From Aureimonas jatrophae (GTDB lineage Bacteria > Pseudomonadota > Alphaproteobacteria > Rhizobiales > Rhizobiaceae): a DNA stretch of 64,000 nucleotides. Shown here piece by piece: positions 27,493 to 35,801 of this stretch. Within the stretch, counting starts at the first letter, position 1; every line of letters starts with the position of its first letter. A program made the position numbers and the translations under genes. The stretch is from assembly GCF_900104035.1 (NCBI RefSeq), contig NZ_FNIT01000002.1, positions 310,001-374,000 of the forward strand. The letters run 5' to 3'. A model generated the notes under the pieces. It made no database searches. It was given only the letters and a program-made list of their open reading frames with translations, and had not been told where the DNA came from.

Positions 27493-27956
27493 AGGGCGGG
27501 CCGCGCGATCATGAGCCACAGGATGGCCATCACCGAGCCGAACCCGGGAAAGCCGCAAAGGAACCAGATCCGGTAGAGGCGATGGTAGGCTTGCGGGAGC
27601 GCCTGACCCGAGGCCGCGGCCGATCGGGCCAGATCGCGCATCCGCATCTGGATCCAGACGACCGGAAGCCAGAAGGCGCCGGCCACGACGTAGAGCGCGA
27701 GCGCCAGGCCGAGCCAGCCGCTCCCAAGCGGAACGCCCATCATGTCCGCCAGAAGATACCCGGTGACCGGCTGGATCGCGACGGCGCTGGCCGTGAACAG
27801 GAGGTCGGCCACCACGACCACGCCTGCGGTCCGGGCCACAAAGGCCGCGTCCTGCGTGCGGTGCGCCATCAGCATGAAGAAGGCGATCCCCGTTCCCGTT
27901 CCCAGGATCACGATCGCGCCCAGCACATGGATGTATTTCAGAAGGAGATAGTCCAA
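27489..27956 (-). CDS. DUF2269-like integral membrane protein
   Basis: A 155-residue protein with four hydrophobic helices (LLKYIHVLGAIVILGTGTGIA opening the first), matching the DUF2269 family of predicted membrane proteins. I chose a TTG start at 27956 because GGAGG lies four bases upstream and the family begins directly with the first helix; the frame is open further upstream, but that stretch is low-complexity and non-conserved-looking. It is cotranscribed with the downstream epimerase/DoxX-like gene through an ATGA overlap. Function unknown. Confidence 0.75.
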   Translation of the reverse strand: MDYLLLKYIHVLGAIVILGTGTGIAFFMLMAHRTQDAAFVARTAGVVVVADLLFTASAVAIQPVTGYLLADMMGVPLGSGWLGLALALYVVAGAFWLPVVWIQMRMRDLARSAAASGQALPQAYHRLYRIWFLCGFPGFGSVMAILWLMIARPAL

Positions 27957-28215
27957 GCGACCTCCGCCGAGCGATCGGGGCACCCGGCCCGGGCGGGACG
28001 AGAGCAGGGCCTCTTCATACGCGGGAAAGGTGAACCGTCTGCGCCCGGCGACCCGGGGCAGGGTGCCGCGGGGTCGCTGGTCGTCAAGGAGATTGCGACC
28101 CGTCGCTGTCCCCCGAACCTTTCTGCAAGCCGTCGCTCGCATCGGCAAAAGACGGCATAGCCGGTCCCCCTGGACCTGCCGGAGCCGCAGAGTTCGCTGA
28201 AGCCGGCACGACCCG
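27957..28215. other. Intergenic region, nothing recognised
   Basis: This 259-base gap precedes the DUF2269-like gene and follows the alpha/beta hydrolase, both leftward. Apart from the GGAGG at 27961-27965 serving the former, no promoter, repeat or small gene was recognised. Confidence 0.4.
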
Positions 28216-28983
28216 CTAGCGCGTTGCCGCCTCGATCTGCCGCACGCTGTGGGCCATCAGGGCGCGGCGCGTATCCAGCTGCGACCAGCCGTGATCGGCG
28301 CCGGGATAAAGCGTCAGCTCGGCCTGCGGCCAGATCTCGGCATAGCGATGCGAATAGCGCGGCGGGACCACCGCGTCGCTTTCGCCGTGATGGAGGTGAA
28401 CCGGCCCGGCATACGCATCGAGGCCCTGGAAGGGATCGTAGTTTTGGAAGCCCGCCGCGAAGGCGGGGCCCAGCGCCTGTCCCTCGACGTCGAACGGATG
28501 GTCGTCATCGATTCGCCCCATGGGGCGGCCGAGGATCTCTCCCCGTGCGACCTCGTCGGCGCTGGCGGCGGCCGGCGCCCAGAGCGTCAGGCTCGCGACC
28601 GTCTCCGGCCTGCGGCCGGCCAGCGTCGCCAGTTCCATGCCGCCCAGCGAATGACCCACCAGATGCAACGGTCCCGGAACGCTGTCCACCATGGCGGACA
28701 GCTGGGCGATCTCGTCGGGCACGGCGACATCGAAGAAGGCGCCGTCGCTTTCGCCGTGGCCGGCTCGGTCGAAGGCCGAAAGCGCGAAGCCGCGCGCGGC
28801 GAGCCGGCGGGCGAAGTCCACGATCATCCGGCCCGAACCCATGCGGTTAGCGGAAAAGCCATGGGCGAACAGGATGTGAGCCCGGGGCTCGTCGGGTCCG
28901 TACCGCGTGCCGCGCAGCGCGCGCCCCTCGTGAACGATCTCGATCGACCGGGTCTGCGATAGGGCATTCCTCGACACGGACAT
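28216..28983 (-). CDS. Alpha/beta hydrolase, lysophospholipase-like
   Basis: A 255-residue alpha/beta hydrolase of the serine aminopeptidase S33/monoacylglycerol lipase type. The motifs are FAHGFSANRMGSGRM (oxyanion loop), AFDRAGHGESDG, the nucleophile elbow GHSLGG, ESDAVVPP with the acid, and PGADHGWSQ with the histidine. No signal peptide, so cytoplasmic. The ATG at 28983 is preceded by GAGAAGGAT. No neighbouring gene suggests a substrate. Confidence 0.85.
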   Translation of the reverse strand: MSVSRNALSQTRSIEIVHEGRALRGTRYGPDEPRAHILFAHGFSANRMGSGRMIVDFARRLAARGFALSAFDRAGHGESDGAFFDVAVPDEIAQLSAMVDSVPGPLHLVGHSLGGMELATLAGRRPETVASLTLWAPAAASADEVARGEILGRPMGRIDDDHPFDVEGQALGPAFAAGFQNYDPFQGLDAYAGPVHLHHGESDAVVPPRYSHRYAEIWPQAELTLYPGADHGWSQLDTRRALMAHSVRQIEAATR

Positions 28984-29208
28984 CGGATCCTTCTCGCCTC
29001 GAATGGTTGGCTCCCTCAACATCCGACAGCCAAAAGGGTTCGCCTGCCTCGGCCTTTTCGCGGGTTGCGGGCGCGCGGAAGGGTGGGCGGATGCGGCGGG
29101 CCGTCGTGCAAGCCCTCGTGATCGACGCGGGCGGGCCGCCCCCTCGTCACCTCCGAACGGCTCACCATCTAGGGGCGACCCTTCGCTTTCCATCAACGGA
29201 CACGCACC

Positions 29209-29574
29209 ATGCGCCCGATTGCGCCCCTTCTCCTGACGCTCGCCCTTCTCGCAGGCTGCACCGACGAGACGAGCACCGCGCCCGCCGCCGGCACCGCGGC
29301 GACGACGACCGCCCCGGTCCAGCGCACCACGGCCGACGAGGCGCGCGAGGCCGGCGAGGCCCTTCGCGATGCGGGCCGCGAGGTGGGCGATGCGGCGTCC
29401 GCGGCCGCGCGCGACGTGCGCGACGCCGCCGCGCCGACGCTGGAGCGGGCCCAGGAGGCCGGCTCGCGGGCGCTCGACGCCACGCGCAACGGTCTCAACG
29501 ACCTGGCACGCGGCGCTGCCTGCCAGACCGCGCGCGGCGCCAACGACGCGGCCGGCATCGCGGCCAACTGCTGA
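29209..29574 (+). CDS. Small Ala-rich lipoprotein
   Basis: A 121-residue protein with a clear lipoprotein signal (LLLTLALLAGC, cysteine at residue 17). The mature part is a helical, Ala/Arg/Asp-rich segment with heptad-like spacing (AREAGEALRDAGREVGDAASAAARDVRDAA), suggesting a coiled coil or an extended envelope rod. It ends with two cysteines, in AACQTARG and at the very C-terminus, that could form a disulfide. No family recognised. It precedes the cystine importer on the same strand but is separated by 158 bases. Confidence 0.75.
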   Translation: MRPIAPLLLTLALLAGCTDETSTAPAAGTAATTTAPVQRTTADEAREAGEALRDAGREVGDAASAAARDVRDAAAPTLERAQEAGSRALDATRNGLNDLARGAACQTARGANDAAGIAANC

Positions 29575-29732
29575 CGGCTCTTGAGAGGGCCGGTCTCGCT
29601 GGAGAGCGGCTTGCGCCGGATGGGCATGGGAAAAAACGTTCCGCCATCGGCGGTTCGGCGCCAAGCCGTTCCTTGAGGATCGGCGGGCGCTGTCCCAAGT
29701 GTCCGGCCATTCAACGAGCCGGAAAGCCTCCC

Positions 29733-30497
29733 ATGAAGCGTCTCGCCCTTCTTGCCGCCGTCGCCCTTGCCACCCTTGCGGGCCCCGCCATGGCCGGCAG
29801 CCTTCAGGACATCCAGTCGGCCAAGGCGCTGCGCATCGGCACGGAGGGCACCTACGCGCCCTTCACCTATCACGACGCCTCGGGCGCACTGGTCGGCTTC
29901 GACGTCGAGATCGGGCGCGAGGTCGCCAAGCGTCTCGGCGTCGAGCCGGTGTTCGTGGAGGGCAAGTGGGACGGTCTGATCGCCGGCCTTGCCGCCGATC
30001 GCTACGACGCGGTGATCAACCAGGTCGGCATCACGGAGGAGCGCAAGGCGCGCTTCGACTTCTCCGATCCCTATATCGTCTCGCGTGCCGTGCTAATCGT
30101 GAAGCAGGGCAACGAGGACATCAAGAACTTCGCCGACCTCAAGGGCAAGCGCGCGGCGCAGTCGCTGACGTCGAACTACGGGCGCATCGCGGAAGGCGCC
30201 GGCGCCACGCTGGTGGGCACCGATGGCTTCGACCAGTCGATCCAACTCGTGCTGACCGGGCGTGCCGATGCCACGATCAACGACAACCTGTCGTTCCTCG
30301 ACTTCCGCAAGCAGAAGCCCGATGCGCCGGTCGAGGCGGTCGCCTCGCAGGACGAGGCGGCCGCTTCCGGCATCATCGTCCAGCGGAACAATCCCGATCT
30401 CGTCGCGGCGATCAACAAGGCCCTGGCGGAGATCAAGGCGGACGGTACCTACGAGCGTATCTCGCAGACCTACTTCGGCGCCGACGTCTCGCGCTGA
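29733..30497 (+). CDS. tcyJ: Cystine-type amino acid ABC transporter binding protein
   Basis: A 254-residue periplasmic binding protein of family 3. A signal peptide covers about residues 1-21. It aligns along its length with E. coli TcyJ/FliY: LRIGTEGTYAPF, LVGFDVEIGREVAKRLG, KWDGLIAGL, VINQVGITEERKARFDFSDPY, and the C-terminal TYFGADVS. It should capture L-cystine or a similar amino acid and deliver it to the permease encoded next. The ribosome-binding site is weak (GGAAAG). First gene of a three-gene importer. Confidence 0.87.
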   Translation: MKRLALLAAVALATLAGPAMAGSLQDIQSAKALRIGTEGTYAPFTYHDASGALVGFDVEIGREVAKRLGVEPVFVEGKWDGLIAGLAADRYDAVINQVGITEERKARFDFSDPYIVSRAVLIVKQGNEDIKNFADLKGKRAAQSLTSNYGRIAEGAGATLVGTDGFDQSIQLVLTGRADATINDNLSFLDFRKQKPDAPVEAVASQDEAAASGIIVQRNNPDLVAAINKALAEIKADGTYERISQTYFGADVSR

Positions 30498-30564
30498 TCG
30501 CGGCGGGACCCAACATTTGAGGCGGCGGCCGAAGCCGTCGCCCGCCCGAGGGATACGCCGGACC

Positions 30565-31245
30565 TTGCCGCCCTTTCTGGAGCTCATGCTCAACTCGGCC
30601 TGGCCGCTCCTGCGCGCCGGGCTCGTCTTCACCATCCCGCTGGCGATCCTGTCGTTCGTCTGCGGCATCGCGCTCGGCTTCCTGACGGCGGTGGCGCGGC
30701 TCTTCGCGCCCGCGCCCGTTGCGGCGATCGCGCGCTTCTATGTCTGGTTCATTCGCGGCACGCCGCTTCTGGTCCAGCTCTTCGTGATCTTCTACGGCCT
30801 GCCGAGCGCCGGCATCCTGATCGACGCCTTTCCCGCGGCCCTGATCGGCTTCTCGCTCAGCGTCGGCGCCTACACGTCCGAGATCATCCGCGCCGCGCTG
30901 TCGTCGATCCCGAAGGGCCAATGGGAGGCGTCCTACGCCATCGGCATGACGCGCGCCCAGGCGTTGCGGCGCACCGTGGTGCCCCAGGCCGTGCGCGTCG
31001 CCATCCCGCCCTTGTCGAACTCCTTCATCTCGCTCGTGAAGGACACATCGCTCGCCGCCGCGATCACGGTGCCCGAACTCTTCCAGCAGGCCCAGCGCAT
31101 CGTCGCCGTGACCTACGAGCCGCTCATCCTCTATATCGAGGCCGCGCTCTTCTACCTCGCCATCTCGTCGGTCCTGTCCGCCCTTCAGTCGCGCCTCGAG
31201 CGCCGCTTCTCGGGCACCGGCGCGTTCGCGGAGGCGCGCGCATGA
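30565..31245 (+). CDS. tcyL: Cystine-type amino acid ABC transporter permease
   Basis: A 226-residue permease of the His/Glu/Gln/Arg/opine family with about five hydrophobic helices. The ATPase-contact loop reads SSIPKGQWEASYAIGMTRAQALRRTVVPQA, and PPLSNSFISLVKDTSLAA matches TcyL exactly in pattern. I chose the TTG at 30565, with GAGGGAT upstream, because it gives the same N-terminal length as E. coli TcyL; an ATG at 30586 is the alternative. Stop overlaps the ATPase gene (ATGA). Confidence 0.88.
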   Translation: MPPFLELMLNSAWPLLRAGLVFTIPLAILSFVCGIALGFLTAVARLFAPAPVAAIARFYVWFIRGTPLLVQLFVIFYGLPSAGILIDAFPAALIGFSLSVGAYTSEIIRAALSSIPKGQWEASYAIGMTRAQALRRTVVPQAVRVAIPPLSNSFISLVKDTSLAAAITVPELFQQAQRIVAVTYEPLILYIEAALFYLAISSVLSALQSRLERRFSGTGAFAEARA

Positions 31246-31991
31246 TCCGCGTCTCGGGTATCCACAAGCGCTTCGGCACGAACGAGGTCCTGCGCGGCAT
31301 CGACCTGGAAGTGCGAAAGGGTGCGGTCACGGCGCTGATCGGACCGTCGGGCTCGGGCAAGTCGACGCTTCTGCGCTGCCTGAACCTCCTGGAGGTTCCC
31401 GATCGGGGTCAGCTGGAGCTCGACGGTCCTCCGATCCGCTTCGAGCCCGGTCGCCGTCTCGACAGTCGTCAGGTTCTGGCGATCCGGCGCTCCACCGGCA
31501 TGGTGTTCCAGAACTTCCAGCTCTTTCCCCATCGCACGGCGCTCGGCAACGTCATGGAGGGGCTGGTGGTCGTGCTCGGATGGACGCCGGAGACGGCACG
31601 GGCGCGGGCGAGCGAGCTGCTCGGCAAGGTCGGGCTCGCCGAAAAGGCGGACAGCTATCCCGCGATGCTCTCCGGCGGCCAGCAGCAGCGCGTGGCGATC
31701 GCCCGCGCTCTGGCCGCCTCGCCGAAACTTCTCCTGTGCGACGAGCCGACCTCCGCGCTCGACCCCGAGCTCGCCGCCGAGGTCGTCGAGGTTCTCGGCG
31801 CGCTGGCGGGCGAGGGGACGACCATGCTGATCGCGACCCACGACCTGCGCCTGGCCGACCGCATGGCCCACCATGTCGCCTTCCTGCAGGACGGCGTCGT
31901 CGTCGAGGAGGGCTCCCCCGACCGCTTGTTCCGCCAGGCGGCCGATCCGCGTACGATCCGCTTCGTGCGGACCCTCGCCGCCGCGTCCTGA
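31242..31991 (+). CDS. tcyN: Cystine-type amino acid ABC transporter ATPase
   Basis: A 249-residue ABC ATPase. Walker A GPSGSGKST, Q-loop FQNFQLFPH, signature LSGGQQQR, Walker B LLCDEPTSALDP and H-loop ATHDLRLADRM are all present. The insertion RLDSRQVLAIRRSTG before the Q-loop is typical of polar amino acid importers. It starts within the permease stop (ATGA) and completes the importer operon. Its stop is 14 bases from a convergent gene. Confidence 0.9.
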   Translation: MIRVSGIHKRFGTNEVLRGIDLEVRKGAVTALIGPSGSGKSTLLRCLNLLEVPDRGQLELDGPPIRFEPGRRLDSRQVLAIRRSTGMVFQNFQLFPHRTALGNVMEGLVVVLGWTPETARARASELLGKVGLAEKADSYPAMLSGGQQQRVAIARALAASPKLLLCDEPTSALDPELAAEVVEVLGALAGEGTTMLIATHDLRLADRMAHHVAFLQDGVVVEEGSPDRLFRQAADPRTIRFVRTLAAAS

Positions 31992-32004
31992 CCGCGCGCT
32001 GCTG

Positions 32005-32736
32005 TCAGGCCGCCGCGACCGCGGGCCGGTCGACCGGCACGAGAAGCGGGACGGCATCGAGGCGGCGCGCGAGCGCCTCGGTCGCCAGGACGATGCAGCC
32101 GCGCCGCGCGCCGGTCTCGGCGTCGGAGTGGGTCGAGGGATAGAAGCGCCGCCAACCCGGCAGGGCGGGCAGATACTCCGCCGTCAGCCGGTGTCCGCCA
32201 TAAAGCGCAACGCCATAGCCCTCGTCGCCAGGAACCTCGAAGTCGTCGATCATCACCACGGCCTCGCTCCAGCGCGCGTGGATGATCCGCAGCTCCTCGT
32301 GCCGCGGCACGTCCTCCTGCCAATGGGCATCGAGGTAGAAAAAGGTGCGCCGGTTGTCCGGTCGGGCCGCCAGGCGGCGCAGGGCCGTCCGCGAGTCCTC
32401 GTGCGCGATCTCAACGTTGGGCAGCGTCTCGCATCGCTGGACGGCATAGGCATGGAACCGCTCCACGGTCTCCATCGAGTGCACCGGCAGGCCCGACAGG
32501 TAGCCGAAGAACTCCGTGGTCGTGCCGCGAAAGGTCCCGGTCTCGATGACCTCGTCGAAGTCGATGACGCGGAAGATCTGTCGAACCAGTGCCTGCCGCT
32601 GGACCTGTCCGTTCAAGGGGCCGCCCCAGGACGCCCGGTAGGCGGGTCGCATGTGATCGATCCGCGCGGCGTAGCGCGGCGGAAGATACTTGGTCGCCGC
32701 ACGGTAGAGACGCTCGAACGTCGTCAGCTTTGCCAT
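32005..32736 (-). CDS. Class I SAM-methyltransferase-like protein
   Basis: A 243-residue protein. FDEVIETGTFRGTTTEFFG resembles the first SAM-binding loop of class I methyltransferases (E/D-x-G-x-x-x-G-x-T), and VHSMETVERFHAYAVQRC the second strand acid. Later come FFYLDAHWQEDVP and VMIDDFEVPGDEGYG, the pattern seen in CmcI/TylF-like or glycan-linked methyltransferases. The acceptor is unknown. AAGGGGAGG directly precedes ATGATG; the second ATG (32736) gives the better spacing. It stands alone, convergent with tcyN. Confidence 0.7.
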   Translation of the reverse strand: MAKLTTFERLYRAATKYLPPRYAARIDHMRPAYRASWGGPLNGQVQRQALVRQIFRVIDFDEVIETGTFRGTTTEFFGYLSGLPVHSMETVERFHAYAVQRCETLPNVEIAHEDSRTALRRLAARPDNRRTFFYLDAHWQEDVPRHEELRIIHARWSEAVVMIDDFEVPGDEGYGVALYGGHRLTAEYLPALPGWRRFYPSTHSDAETGARRGCIVLATEALARRLDAVPLLVPVDRPAVAAA

Positions 32737-32923
32737 CATCCTCCCCTTAGGTCACGCCGCAACATCTTGGGAGACTACGCCAACGCGCCGGTCGGGCAAC
32801 AGATTTGGAAAGAATTGCTTAAGCCTGACGGTTCAGGCGCATCGAGATGCCCGACGCGAAAGCGAAGCGGACGCGCCCTTCGAAGGGAGGCGGGCGGAAG
32901 AGCGTCGTCATGCGATCGAGAAT

Positions 32924-32998
32924 TGGAGCGGGCGATGGGGATCGAACCCACGACATCCAGCTTGGGAAGCTGGCGTTCTACCGCTGAACTACGCCCGC
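32924..32998 (-). tRNA. tRNA-Gly, anticodon CCC
   Basis: The minus strand gives a complete cloverleaf. The acceptor stem GCGGGCG pairs with CGCCCGC, the D-arm is GTTC-AGCGGTA-GAAC, the anticodon stem is CCAGC/GCTGG with loop TTCCCAA (anticodon CCC), and the T-arm is GTGGG-TTCGATC-CCCAT. The discriminator base U is followed by an encoded CCA. It reads GGG codons. Confidence 0.96.
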
Positions 32999-33011
32999 GC
33001 TCGGAAGCGAG

Positions 33012-33040
33012 ATTGCGACCAATCCGGCTTCGACGTCAAG
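33012..33040 (-). promoter_or_regulatory. Candidate promoter of tRNA-Gly
   Basis: On the minus strand CTTGACG (33034-33040) matches the alphaproteobacterial -35 element; CGCAAT about 16 bases downstream is a weak -10. The distance to the tRNA 5' end is right. Confidence 0.45.
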
Positions 33041-33431
33041 CGTCTTGGCCCCAGGGCGAACGAAGGCCCACCGGCAAAAGGCGAGGTGGATGCCGGGAAA
33101 CGCGGTCTCCTCCGTGCCCGGGCCGCGCCATCGATGGAAGCGGCTGGTGGTCCACCTCACCTTCGTCGCCGGCCGAACCCGCTCGTTCGCCGGTTTGTGA
33201 AGCGCTCGCGCTGGTCGAGGTGGCCACCCTCGCAGATACGACGGCTCGATCAGGGGACCGTCGTCGGCTGCGATGGCGCGAGCCATGGGGGCGCATCTCC
33301 CCTCCCAAACGCCGGCCGGGAACCGGCGATCCCATCACGGGCATGGCAGGTCGGGTGGCCTGTCCGCTCGGCTGGTTGCCGCCGAGATCACGCGAGACTC
33401 GCGCGGACCTGTCGTCCGCCGTTTGAGGGGC

Positions 33432-33446
33432 GCATGGCAGCCATGC
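33432..33446. repeat. 15-base perfect palindrome
   Basis: GCATGGC-A-GCCATGC is a perfect inverted repeat 46 bases upstream of the candidate sRNA hairpins. It could be an operator for that transcript or part of a 5' hairpin. No regulator is evident. Confidence 0.4.
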
Positions 33447-33492
33447 ATTCGCGGTGCTGGTGCGGCGAGGAGCGTGGTGGCACAAAAAGGGC

Positions 33493-33565
33493 GCGGGTCA
33501 TCCTCCTCCCAAACGACCCGCAACCTTTGAGCCCGCTCGGTCCTCCCCCGAGCGGGCTTTTTGTT
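33493..33565 (+). ncRNA. Candidate alpha-r14/r15-like anti-Shine-Dalgarno sRNA (3' part)
   Basis: Two consecutive hairpins expose ribosome-binding-site complements. In the first, GCGGGTC (33493-33499) pairs perfectly with GACCCGC (33515-33521) and the 15-base loop contains TCCTCCTCCC. In the second, an 11-bp stem (33530-33540 with 33548-33558) encloses TCCTCCC and is followed by TTTTTGTT, a textbook intrinsic terminator. No plus-strand gene precedes it, so the terminator needs a short transcript of its own. Rhizobial AbcR (alpha-r15) and NfeR1 (alpha-r14) sRNAs have this design. The 5' end and promoter could not be fixed. Confidence 0.5.
33530..33565 (+). terminator. Intrinsic terminator, plus strand
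   Basis: AGCCCGCTCGG (33530-33540) and CCGAGCGGGCT (33548-33558) form a perfect 11-bp stem followed by a T-rich tail from 33558. It has no plus-strand protein gene upstream, which supports the candidate sRNA. Confidence 0.85.
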
Positions 33566-33585
33566 GCTTGCGATCCTCGCAAACG

Positions 33586-33611
33586 AAAACACCCCGCGCG
33601 AGGCGGGGTGT
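33586..33611 (-). terminator. Intrinsic terminator of msrBA
   Basis: On the minus strand, ACACCCCGC (33603-33611 region) pairs with GCGGGGTGT and is followed by TTTT (33586-33589 on the plus strand as AAAA, partly in the stem). It lies 33 bases past the msrA stop, a standard rho-independent terminator for the leftward msrB-msrA operon. Confidence 0.8.
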
Positions 33612-33643
33612 CGGTGATGGGTGAACGGCGATGCTTGCCCGGA

Positions 33644-34149
33644 TCAGGCCGCCTGCTCGCGGCGCGGCAGGCGCCAGTTCGGCCGCACGAAGTGGCAGGT
33701 GTAGCCGTTCGGGATGCGCTCGAGGTAGTCCTGGTGCTCGGGCTCGGCTTCCCAGAAGTCGCCGACCGGCTCCAACTCCGTCACGACCTTGCCGGGCCAC
33801 AGGCCCGAGGCGTTGACGTCGGCGATCGTGTCCTCGGCGACCCGGCGCTGCTCGTCGTTCTCGAAGTAGATCGCCGAGCGGTAGCTCGGGCCCCGGTCGT
33901 TGCCCTGCCGGTTGGGGGTCGTGGGATCGTGGATCTGGAAGAAGAACTCCAGAAGCTGGCGGTAGCTGAGCTTGGCGGGATCGAACAGGATCTCGATCGC
34001 CTCGGCATGGTTGCCGTGGTTGCGGTAGGTGGCGTTGGGAACCTCGCCGCCGGAGTAGCCGACGCGCGTCGACACGACGCCCGGCATACGGCGGATCAGA
34101 TCCTGCATGCCCCAGAAACAACCTCCGGCCAGAACGGCGCGCTCGGTGC

Positions 34150-34153
<4 letters not shown>
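33644..34153 (-). CDS. msrA: Peptide methionine (S)-S-oxide reductase
   Basis: A 169-residue MsrA that reduces methionine-S-sulfoxide in oxidised proteins. The catalytic motif GGCFWG is at residues 10-15 with Cys12 as nucleophile; [26 protein letters not shown] and [22 protein letters not shown] are standard family blocks. No additional C-terminal resolving cysteine pair is evident, since the only other Cys is in YTCHF. Its ATG overlaps the msrB stop, and an intrinsic terminator follows. No signal peptide, so cytoplasmic. Confidence 0.96.
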
Positions 34154-34599
<446 letters not shown>

Positions 34600-34674
34600 C
34601 AGGATCTCCTTGCGAAACCCTTAAATGGTGGCGTGCGACCTTGTTTCCAAGCGTGCGCCGTTTTGTCGATCGGC

Positions 34675-35724
34675 TCAGCCGCCCGCCGGCGGCGTACCGG
34701 CGACCGCGGGGATTATGGCCTCGGCAAGCAAGCGGTGCAGCTCCTGGACGTAGCCGTTGCGCGCAGAAGGCGCCGACTCGTCGGAGGTCACGGCGACCGT
34801 AAGGCCGAGATCGGGCACGACATAGATCATCTGCCCGCCGTAGCCCCAGCCGTAGCGCACCTCGTGGCCGGCGAAGCGGTCGATGAACCAGCCGTAGCCG
34901 TAGCGCCCGGAATGGAAGGCCGAGGTGGTGCGCGGCGTCCAGCTCTCGGTGATCCAGTCGCGCGAGACGACGCGCGTCCCGTCCGCAGCCGTGCCGCCGC
35001 GCCGGTAGAGTTCGCCGAAGGCGAGCAGCGAGCGTGGCGCCATCGCCATCTGGTTGCCGCCGAGATAGACCCCTTGCGGATCGCGCTCCCAGTCGCTGAC
35101 GCGGATCCCGGCGGGGCCGAGCCATTCGCGCGAGAGCGCCAGCGCAGAGCGACCGGAGGCGCGCTGGAGGATCGCCGAGAGAAGGTGCGTCGAGCCGGTG
35201 GAGTAGAGCATCCGCCCGCCCGGCTCGTCGACGAAGGGTCGAGCCAGCGCGTCGCGGACCCAGTTGCGCGACGAAATCCAGGCGCCGTAGTTGCCGCCCG
35301 AGGTGCGCTCCAACCCGGCCTGCATCGACAGAAGCTGGCCCACCGTCACGCGCTCGAGGCGCGGGTCGGGCTCGGCGGGAAAGTCGGCGCGCAGGAAGTC
35401 GGCGATCGGCTGGTCGGGGCCACGGATCAGCCCCTTGTCGATCGCGATGCCGACCAGCGCCGAGACCACGGACTTCGAGGCCGACTTGATGTTGTGGGCG
35501 CGGTCCGTGCGCACGCCGCCAAATCCCTCGTCCACCAGCGTCTGCCCGTTCACCGAGACGAGCAGCGTCTGAAGCGCGGGAAGGGTGCGGGCCCGCTCGA
35601 CCGCGCCCGCGAAGGCGTCGGGCCGCACCACCGCGGGCGGAGCGGCCGGCGCCTGCGCGAGCGCCGGCAGCGCTGGGACGAGGAGGAGCGGGAGAAGGGC
35701 GAGCGTGCGGAGCATGCGGAGCAT
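34675..35724 (-). CDS. Exported serine hydrolase, beta-lactamase class C-like
   Basis: A 349-residue protein with a signal peptide (LALLPLLLVPALPALAQA) and a penicillin-binding/class C beta-lactamase-like fold. The nucleophile motif SxxK reads SASK in HNIKSASKSVV, and LYSTGSTHLLS supplies the tyrosine motif (Y-S). Such proteins are usually esterases or peptidases rather than resistance enzymes. The start is uncertain: ATG at 35724 or 35715, or TTG at 35760, which is preceded by GAAGG. It follows the GH42 gene by about 80 bases and may be cotranscribed. Confidence 0.82.
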   Translation of the reverse strand: MLRMLRTLALLPLLLVPALPALAQAPAAPPAVVRPDAFAGAVERARTLPALQTLLVSVNGQTLVDEGFGGVRTDRAHNIKSASKSVVSALVGIAIDKGLIRGPDQPIADFLRADFPAEPDPRLERVTVGQLLSMQAGLERTSGGNYGAWISSRNWVRDALARPFVDEPGGRMLYSTGSTHLLSAILQRASGRSALALSREWLGPAGIRVSDWERDPQGVYLGGNQMAMAPRSLLAFGELYRRGGTAADGTRVVSRDWITESWTPRTTSAFHSGRYGYGWFIDRFAGHEVRYGWGYGGQMIYVVPDLGLTVAVTSDESAPSARNGYVQELHRLLAEAIIPAVAGTPPAGG

Positions 35725-35801
35725 GCGGGAGGAGGTGTTGGCCCCGCTTCTCGTGCGCAAGGGCCTTCACGACGAGGTGTCTTTCGGCGCGCGCCCGCCG
35801 C

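Larger units (their letters stand above)
32999..33643. other. 645-base gene-poor region between tRNA-Gly and msrA
   Basis: The largest gap in the window without a protein gene. It holds the tRNA promoter, an anti-Shine-Dalgarno-like motif at 33295-33310, a 15-base palindrome at 33432-33446, a candidate sRNA with a plus-strand terminator at 33493-33565, and the msrBA terminator at 33586-33611. Frames open through it lack ribosome-binding sites or run into the tRNA. I see nothing convincing in 33041-33280. Confidence 0.55.

Noticed and set aside
27957..28148. N-terminal extension of the DUF2269-like protein by 64 residues
   Set aside because: The extension is Arg/Pro-rich and unlike the family; a TTG with GGAGG at 27956 gives the normal N-terminus.
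32978..33286. 102-codon minus-strand frame with GGGAGGGG about 20 bases upstream
   Set aside because: It terminates inside the tRNA gene, and the upstream purine run is better explained as the complement of the CTCCC motif.
31873..33426. Frame crossing the tRNA-Gly, including the peptide GIEPTTSSLGSWRS
   Set aside because: This peptide is the known artefact of translating tRNA-Gly antisense, often annotated as a spurious protein.
34675..35724. Reading the serine hydrolase as a beta-lactamase resistance gene
   Set aside because: The SxxK fold is shared by many esterases and peptidases, and nothing in the context (no AmpR-type regulator) indicates antibiotic resistance.
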